Part shown: positions 30,822-34,568 of the stretch, in pieces
Layout: each line of letters opens with the position of its first letter
Numbering within the stretch: the first letter of the stretch is position 1
Origin: an archaeon
Lineage (GTDB): Archaea; Nanobdellota; Nanobdellia; Woesearchaeales; GW2011-AR9
Length of the DNA: 34,568 nucleotides
NCBI GenBank assembly: GCA_023259115.1
Contig: JAHFQW010000016.1
Location: 1-34,568, forward strand
Direction of reading: 5' to 3'
Position numbers and translations under genes: made by a program
Notes under the pieces: model-generated
Databases searched by the model: none
What the model was told of the DNA's origin: nothing
What the model saw: the letters and a program-made list of their open reading frames with translations, nothing else

Positions 30822-31880
30822 ATGGATACATTTGATGATACGCCAGAGCTAATTGAAGAGGCTCATAGAGTGTATGAAACACATTTTGCGCCGGTGACGT
30901 CATTTGAGAGAGCAGTGTTTTTTAGCTGGGGATGCACGATTGGGGATTGTACGTTTTGTTATATGTCAACGCAGCCGGTGGGAAAAGCACCAAAAGAGAC
31001 GAAGCGCAGTGATGCATCAATTCTGGCGGAATTTATTCTGGCAAAGAAGTTGGGGTGGGATATTGGTTTTTTTACGGGAGGAATTGGTGTTCTCAAGCCG
31101 GATGAACTGGAAACATTGCTCAAGGTGATTGTGCAGATTACGGGGGAGAAGATATGGTTATCGGTTGGACCTATTCCTAGGCCGTTATTACTGCGGTATC
31201 AGCCGTATATTCGCGGGGTGGTGGGATCAACGGAAACGATTAATCCGGTGCTGCATAAGATTGTTTGTCCTTCTAAACCACTAGCACCATATGAGAAGAT
31301 GTTTGAAGTGGCAGGGGAGTTGGGACTGGAGAAGGCAATGACGTTTATTGTGGGAATGGGGGAAACAAAAGAAGATTTGAATTTGTTGATTGAGTTTATT
31401 CGCAAGTATGATATTAATAAAATTCATGTGTATAGTTTGATTCCAGAGAAGGGAACGATGTTTGAACATGCAGCAATTCCGAGTAAAGAAGAGCAGGCGT
31501 GGTGGATTGCATCGTTGCGAATTGTGTTTCCTACTCTTAATATTCAATGCGGGGTGTGGGAAGATAGGGTTGAGCGGATTGCGTATCTGTTAGAGGCGGG
31601 AGCAAATTCGATTTCAAAGTTTAAAGCGCTCAAGTTGTTTGGAAAACCCGTGGCTCATCAGATTGAGGAGGAGGCGGCAAGAGCAGGGAGAATGTTTCAA
31701 GGAACGTTGGTGGTTATGCCCGAGGTGGATTGGAGAGGAGAAGTAGACAGATTAGACGCGGAGAGCGAGTTAAAAGAGAGAATATGGAAATGTTTAGTGC
31801 AGTATTTGGAGAGGATGAGGAAGAATACACAAATATGCAATACGCAGAAAAATAGTGTTGTGGTAAAAAACATCTCATAG
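30822..31880 (+). CDS. Radical SAM protein, biotin-synthase-like
   Basis: 352 residues with a TIM-barrel radical SAM core resembling the BioB/HydE group. The cluster motif is SWGCTIGDCTFCYMS: Cys38, Cys43, Cys46, that is CX4CX2C rather than CX3CX2C. Later barrel elements include GFFTGGIGVL, TETINPVLHKIV, TFIVGMGET and IHVYSLIPEKGT, where biotin-synthase-like enzymes bind SAM and substrate, and the GANSISKFKAL C-terminal strand. The substrate is unknown; no biotin, lipoate or hydrogenase genes are near. A TATA-like TTTTAAAATA about 30 nt upstream supports the start. The last 20 residues are polar and possibly disordered. Confidence 0.85.
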   Translation: MDTFDDTPELIEEAHRVYETHFAPVTSFERAVFFSWGCTIGDCTFCYMSTQPVGKAPKETKRSDASILAEFILAKKLGWDIGFFTGGIGVLKPDELETLLKVIVQITGEKIWLSVGPIPRPLLLRYQPYIRGVVGSTETINPVLHKIVCPSKPLAPYEKMFEVAGELGLEKAMTFIVGMGETKEDLNLLIEFIRKYDINKIHVYSLIPEKGTMFEHAAIPSKEEQAWWIASLRIVFPTLNIQCGVWEDRVERIAYLLEAGANSISKFKALKLFGKPVAHQIEEEAARAGRMFQGTLVVMPEVDWRGEVDRLDAESELKERIWKCLVQYLERMRKNTQICNTQKNSVVVKNIS

Positions 31881-31885
31881 TTGGG

Positions 31886-34360
31886 TTACTCTTTTAATAT
31901 CTGCAATAGATTAGTATAGACTTGGGGGTATTTTTCTATATCAAGCAGTTGGGTGTGCAGGGTTTGCAAGCTATCACATGAGCCCTTAATAAAAAATGTT
32001 TTTGCTCCTTCGAGTTGGGCGTTTTCTTTTAGGACAATGCCATCACCATCTTGAGTTTGGCTTTCAATGGTTGTAGGACAGCCAATACCCACAATGGTGT
32101 AGAGGGGAATGGGGGCTGGCTTTTGCGAATTTAATTTGGATATAAAGAGACTATTACTGTTCATGTCTTCACATTCACGTTGTTCACCGATAATATCGCA
32201 GTACTGCGCGATGTTGCCAACAATACCTTGATTGGGGGTTCCTATCATGATGAGTTTTTCGATGCTATCGGAACCAAAAATAGAGAGGTAGTCGCGGGCA
32301 ACTAAGCCGCCCATGCTATGAGCAATAATAATTACTTTGGTTTTACCGGTTTTATATTTGATGGTATCAATTAATTCTTTTAAACGCACGGCGTAGGTGT
32401 CGATATGTTCGCTTTTTTGCTGTACTAGTTTATAGCCGCCTTGTGCAAAGTACATATCATAATAATAACTCCCTTTGAGGCTGATAGGTGTTTTGAATAA
32501 ACCCCAGATACCGGGAGTTGTGTCTTTGAGGGTGTATAATGAGATGGCACCGGCATTGATGTAGCCCTGCTCTTCAAGTTTTTCTTGTAGAGGGTTAAAT
32601 GCGTTGAGACTATATTCGGCGGAGAGGTCTTTATTAAATGCATGACCGTGAATGAAGAGGATGGGGTAGTTGTCATTTGAGCAACTGTTGGTTGTGCAAC
32701 AACTGGTACAACTGTGGAGGGCGCAACAGCGAGGTTGAGGGTCGGTAAATGAGATGTTTGATGTGGGGATAACCGTGGGGAGAAGAGAAGAGGGGAGAGA
32801 GAGGGAGTTGAGAGTTGGAATGGTAATGGAGCTGAGGGAGAGGTTTTGGATAGGGATGAGAGTAGTATTTGGAGTGATGCAGGTGGTTATGGTTTTAGCT
32901 AATTGGATGATGGCTAGGGGTGTTGCGTTTATGGTGGAATTGAAACTGACAGCTACTTTTTGTTCTGGCTCGAGAGTTGAGGGAGGAGGGAGGTTGAGAT
33001 TGATAAAATCTGTGCGATATTGTTCTTTGATGTCTTGCTGTAGATTGTGGATGTAGAGACTTATATTGTTTGAGAGTGCGGGATTTTGGGCGTAATTTAG
33101 AGTGGCGGCTTGCTGTGTCATTTCTTTTTGTATTAATGAGTAGGTTGTGTTGAATTGTGCTTTTTGTTGGCAACTCTGATTGATGTTTTGGGTGGTGTTG
33201 ATTATTTCAAGAGGGGTGAGGGAGGGGAAACAGGTGCCAGAGAGGGTGCAGAGAATGTGCGCAGAGATGGCGAGCTGCAATTCATTTTCTTGAATTTCGT
33301 TTGAACGTTGTTGGGTGAAGGTTTTTTCTATATCTGTTATGTCTTGCGGGAGGGTTGTTGTAATTGGGGTAGCGTTAGTGATGGAGATTTCGGAAGGAGT
33401 GGTGTTGATGAGAGTTGCTACGGCATTGTATTTGGTGATGAGATTATTGAGGTTGTCGTTGAGCGTTTGGTTGGAGATTGGTTCGTTGAGGTTGGCTAAT
33501 TGTTGCTGCAGGTTGTTGAGGGTTTGGACTATGAGATTATACTGAGTTAGCGTAGTATTCACGTTCTGCCAGAGGGTTTGAATGTTGGTTTTGGTTTGTT
33601 CGAGAGTGGAGGCTTGAATTATTTTTTGCACTTTTGTGTACTGTTGTTGCTGCCAGAAGGCGTTGAGGTCTTCGAGTGAGCGTTGTTGGATTTGAAGATC
33701 TGATTTTGCTTGGTTTATTTGGGTGAGTTTACTGTTGAGATCTGATGGGGTGAAGAGGGTATGCCAGAGGGGAAGATTGGTTTCTATGAGTTCTATGGTG
33801 CTTTCAAGTTGGTTGAGATCTTGGAGTTGGAGGTTGAGTGTTTGCTGTAATTGGTCTTTGATTTTTTTTTGTTCATCGGTTAAGATGTAATGAACGGTGA
33901 TGAGCGTTGCTGCGCGGGTGGGAATTTCACTGGTATGGCAGAGCAGAGCTTTTTGGCCTTGGCATTTTATTTCGTAACGATATAAAGCGTAGCCTTCGCC
34001 TTCATCAGGAGGAGGAAGGGTAAATGTACTTTGTTTGCCGCTTCCTGTTCTTAATGAGAATTGATCTTGTGAGAGGGTTTTTTGAGAGGTAATATCTTTC
34101 CATAATCCAGTGCAGAGGACTTCACAGAAAGGATTGGCAGTGGCACTGAGGTCAACTTGAATGTTTTTTGTCTCACTTTGGAGCAGGGTGACTTCTTCGG
34201 GGCTGGCTTTGAGGTTGATGATGATGTCGTTGCCTACCAAAAATTGCAGGTATAGAGTTATTTGAGTACCAAAGAAGAAAAATAAGATGATGAGAGAGAT
34301 TATAGTTGCGATGAGTTTCTTTTTGTGATGCCCCCAGAAATGTTGCCAGACCTCGTTCAT
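31886..34360 (-). CDS. Membrane-anchored lipase/esterase with long coiled-coil stalk
   Basis: 824 residues. A basic N-terminus and one membrane helix (about 20-42) lead outside the cell. Next come a beta-rich segment with paired Cys (ANPFCEVLCTGLW), a long Gln/Leu/Asn-rich coiled-coil region (about 150-470), a short linker and a Cys cluster (CCALHSCTSCC). The C-terminal alpha/beta hydrolase begins YPILFIHGHAF, has the nucleophile elbow AHSMGGLVARDY (Ser682) and probable Asp and His partners in TQDGDGIVL and LHTQLL. It resembles PGAP1/triacylglycerol-lipase-type enzymes. It should hydrolyse lipid esters at the cell surface, held away from the membrane by the stalk. TATA-like CTTTATAG about 30 nt upstream. 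Confidence 0.8.
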   Translation of the reverse strand: MNEVWQHFWGHHKKKLIATIISLIILFFFFGTQITLYLQFLVGNDIIINLKASPEEVTLLQSETKNIQVDLSATANPFCEVLCTGLWKDITSQKTLSQDQFSLRTGSGKQSTFTLPPPDEGEGYALYRYEIKCQGQKALLCHTSEIPTRAATLITVHYILTDEQKKIKDQLQQTLNLQLQDLNQLESTIELIETNLPLWHTLFTPSDLNSKLTQINQAKSDLQIQQRSLEDLNAFWQQQQYTKVQKIIQASTLEQTKTNIQTLWQNVNTTLTQYNLIVQTLNNLQQQLANLNEPISNQTLNDNLNNLITKYNAVATLINTTPSEISITNATPITTTLPQDITDIEKTFTQQRSNEIQENELQLAISAHILCTLSGTCFPSLTPLEIINTTQNINQSCQQKAQFNTTYSLIQKEMTQQAATLNYAQNPALSNNISLYIHNLQQDIKEQYRTDFINLNLPPPSTLEPEQKVAVSFNSTINATPLAIIQLAKTITTCITPNTTLIPIQNLSLSSITIPTLNSLSLPSSLLPTVIPTSNISFTDPQPRCCALHSCTSCCTTNSCSNDNYPILFIHGHAFNKDLSAEYSLNAFNPLQEKLEEQGYINAGAISLYTLKDTTPGIWGLFKTPISLKGSYYYDMYFAQGGYKLVQQKSEHIDTYAVRLKELIDTIKYKTGKTKVIIIAHSMGGLVARDYLSIFGSDSIEKLIMIGTPNQGIVGNIAQYCDIIGEQRECEDMNSNSLFISKLNSQKPAPIPLYTIVGIGCPTTIESQTQDGDGIVLKENAQLEGAKTFFIKGSCDSLQTLHTQLLDIEKYPQVYTNLLQILKE

Positions 34361-34384
34361 GGGACTATTAAAGAGGATGGGGGC

Positions 34385-34451
34385 TATAAAGGTTGCGGAA
34401 AGGAAATATTGAAATGTTAATGAAAAAGGAGATTATTCAAACTCCTCTATA
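34385..34451. repeat. Family-E repeat upstream of the lipase gene
   Basis: The right end TTATTCAAACTCCTCTATA (34433-34451) is the exact complement of TATAGAGGAGTTTGAATAA, the left end of the intact copy at 14014. A weak left terminus TATAAAGG lies at 34385 and coincides with the TATA box of the lipase gene. The rest of the sequence to 34568 shows no gene. Confidence 0.5.
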
Positions 34452-34568
34452 ATGAAAAAGAAATAATAATGTTTCTATCATTATCCTAAAATACTCTTTC
34501 GTGCAAGTCGGGCAGGGATAATCAGAGGAATATAAATATAGGTTATTTTCCAATAATTGAGAAATGAA

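Overview
The window reads as chromosome from an archaeon, most likely a DPANN lineage close to Woesearchaeota/Pacearchaeota; that placement is an inference from gene content. The archaeal markers are the RFC large subunit, FEN1, a PAN-type proteasomal ATPase, a TFS/RPB9-type zinc-ribbon protein, the tRNA-splicing endonuclease, a Trm5-type methyltransferase and two-module Lrp/AsnC-like regulators. Most starts lie about 25-30 nt downstream of a TATA-like box with no Shine-Dalgarno (leaderless). A minority (guaB-like 8719, lipoprotein-like 2677, 10889, 30192, 25547) have GGAGG/GAGGTGA-type sites. Some genes look bacterial in origin (RadC, RhlE-like DEAD helicase, cold-shock protein). No rRNA or tRNA gene was recognised.

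Layout. 1-3.2 kb: propeller-like protein, two-module Lrp regulator, Asp/Glu-racemase-like protein and a small lipoprotein-like protein. 3.2-8.1 kb: RfcL, an AT-rich membrane/Cys-rich protein, an unknown, a second Lrp-like regulator, a DUF5678-like/retropepsin gene pair and a TFS-like protein. 8.1-8.6 kb: an island of nested hairpin elements and a small membrane protein. 8.7-13.4 kb: IMPDH/GMP-reductase family enzyme and three unrecognised genes. 13.5-18.3 kb: flavin split-barrel protein, RadC, EndA, a small AbrB-like ORF, a winged-helix protein and a DEAD-box helicase. 18.3-23.5 kb: HD phosphohydrolase, FEN1, a 2OG-Fe(II) oxygenase/radical SAM pair, Trm5 and a cold-shock protein. 23.6-25.8 kb: repeat-rich intergenic DNA, PAN and a nine-codon lysine-rich ORF. 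25.8-34.4 kb: secreted transglutaminase-like protein, ThiI-like PP-loop protein with CysS, DOHH-like HEAT protein, BioB-like radical SAM enzyme and a membrane-anchored lipase with a long coiled-coil stalk.

The least expected content is in the intergenic DNA. At least three families of miniature elements share one design: TA-[hairpin-linker-hairpin]-TA, with TIRs starting TAG and ending CTA (or CCAA/TTGG). They insert at TA dinucleotides and sit inside one another. In one family all five copies have a 17-nt first loop ending TTTG while the stem sequence changes on both arms together. The TATAG...CTATA termini and TA duplication resemble Correia-type/IS630-Tc1-mariner MITEs. Several copies form gene boundaries: one supplies a stop codon, another places a TATA box at leaderless distance from a GTG start. 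A separate MITE-like element carries an 8-bp target duplication. No transposase is encoded in the window.
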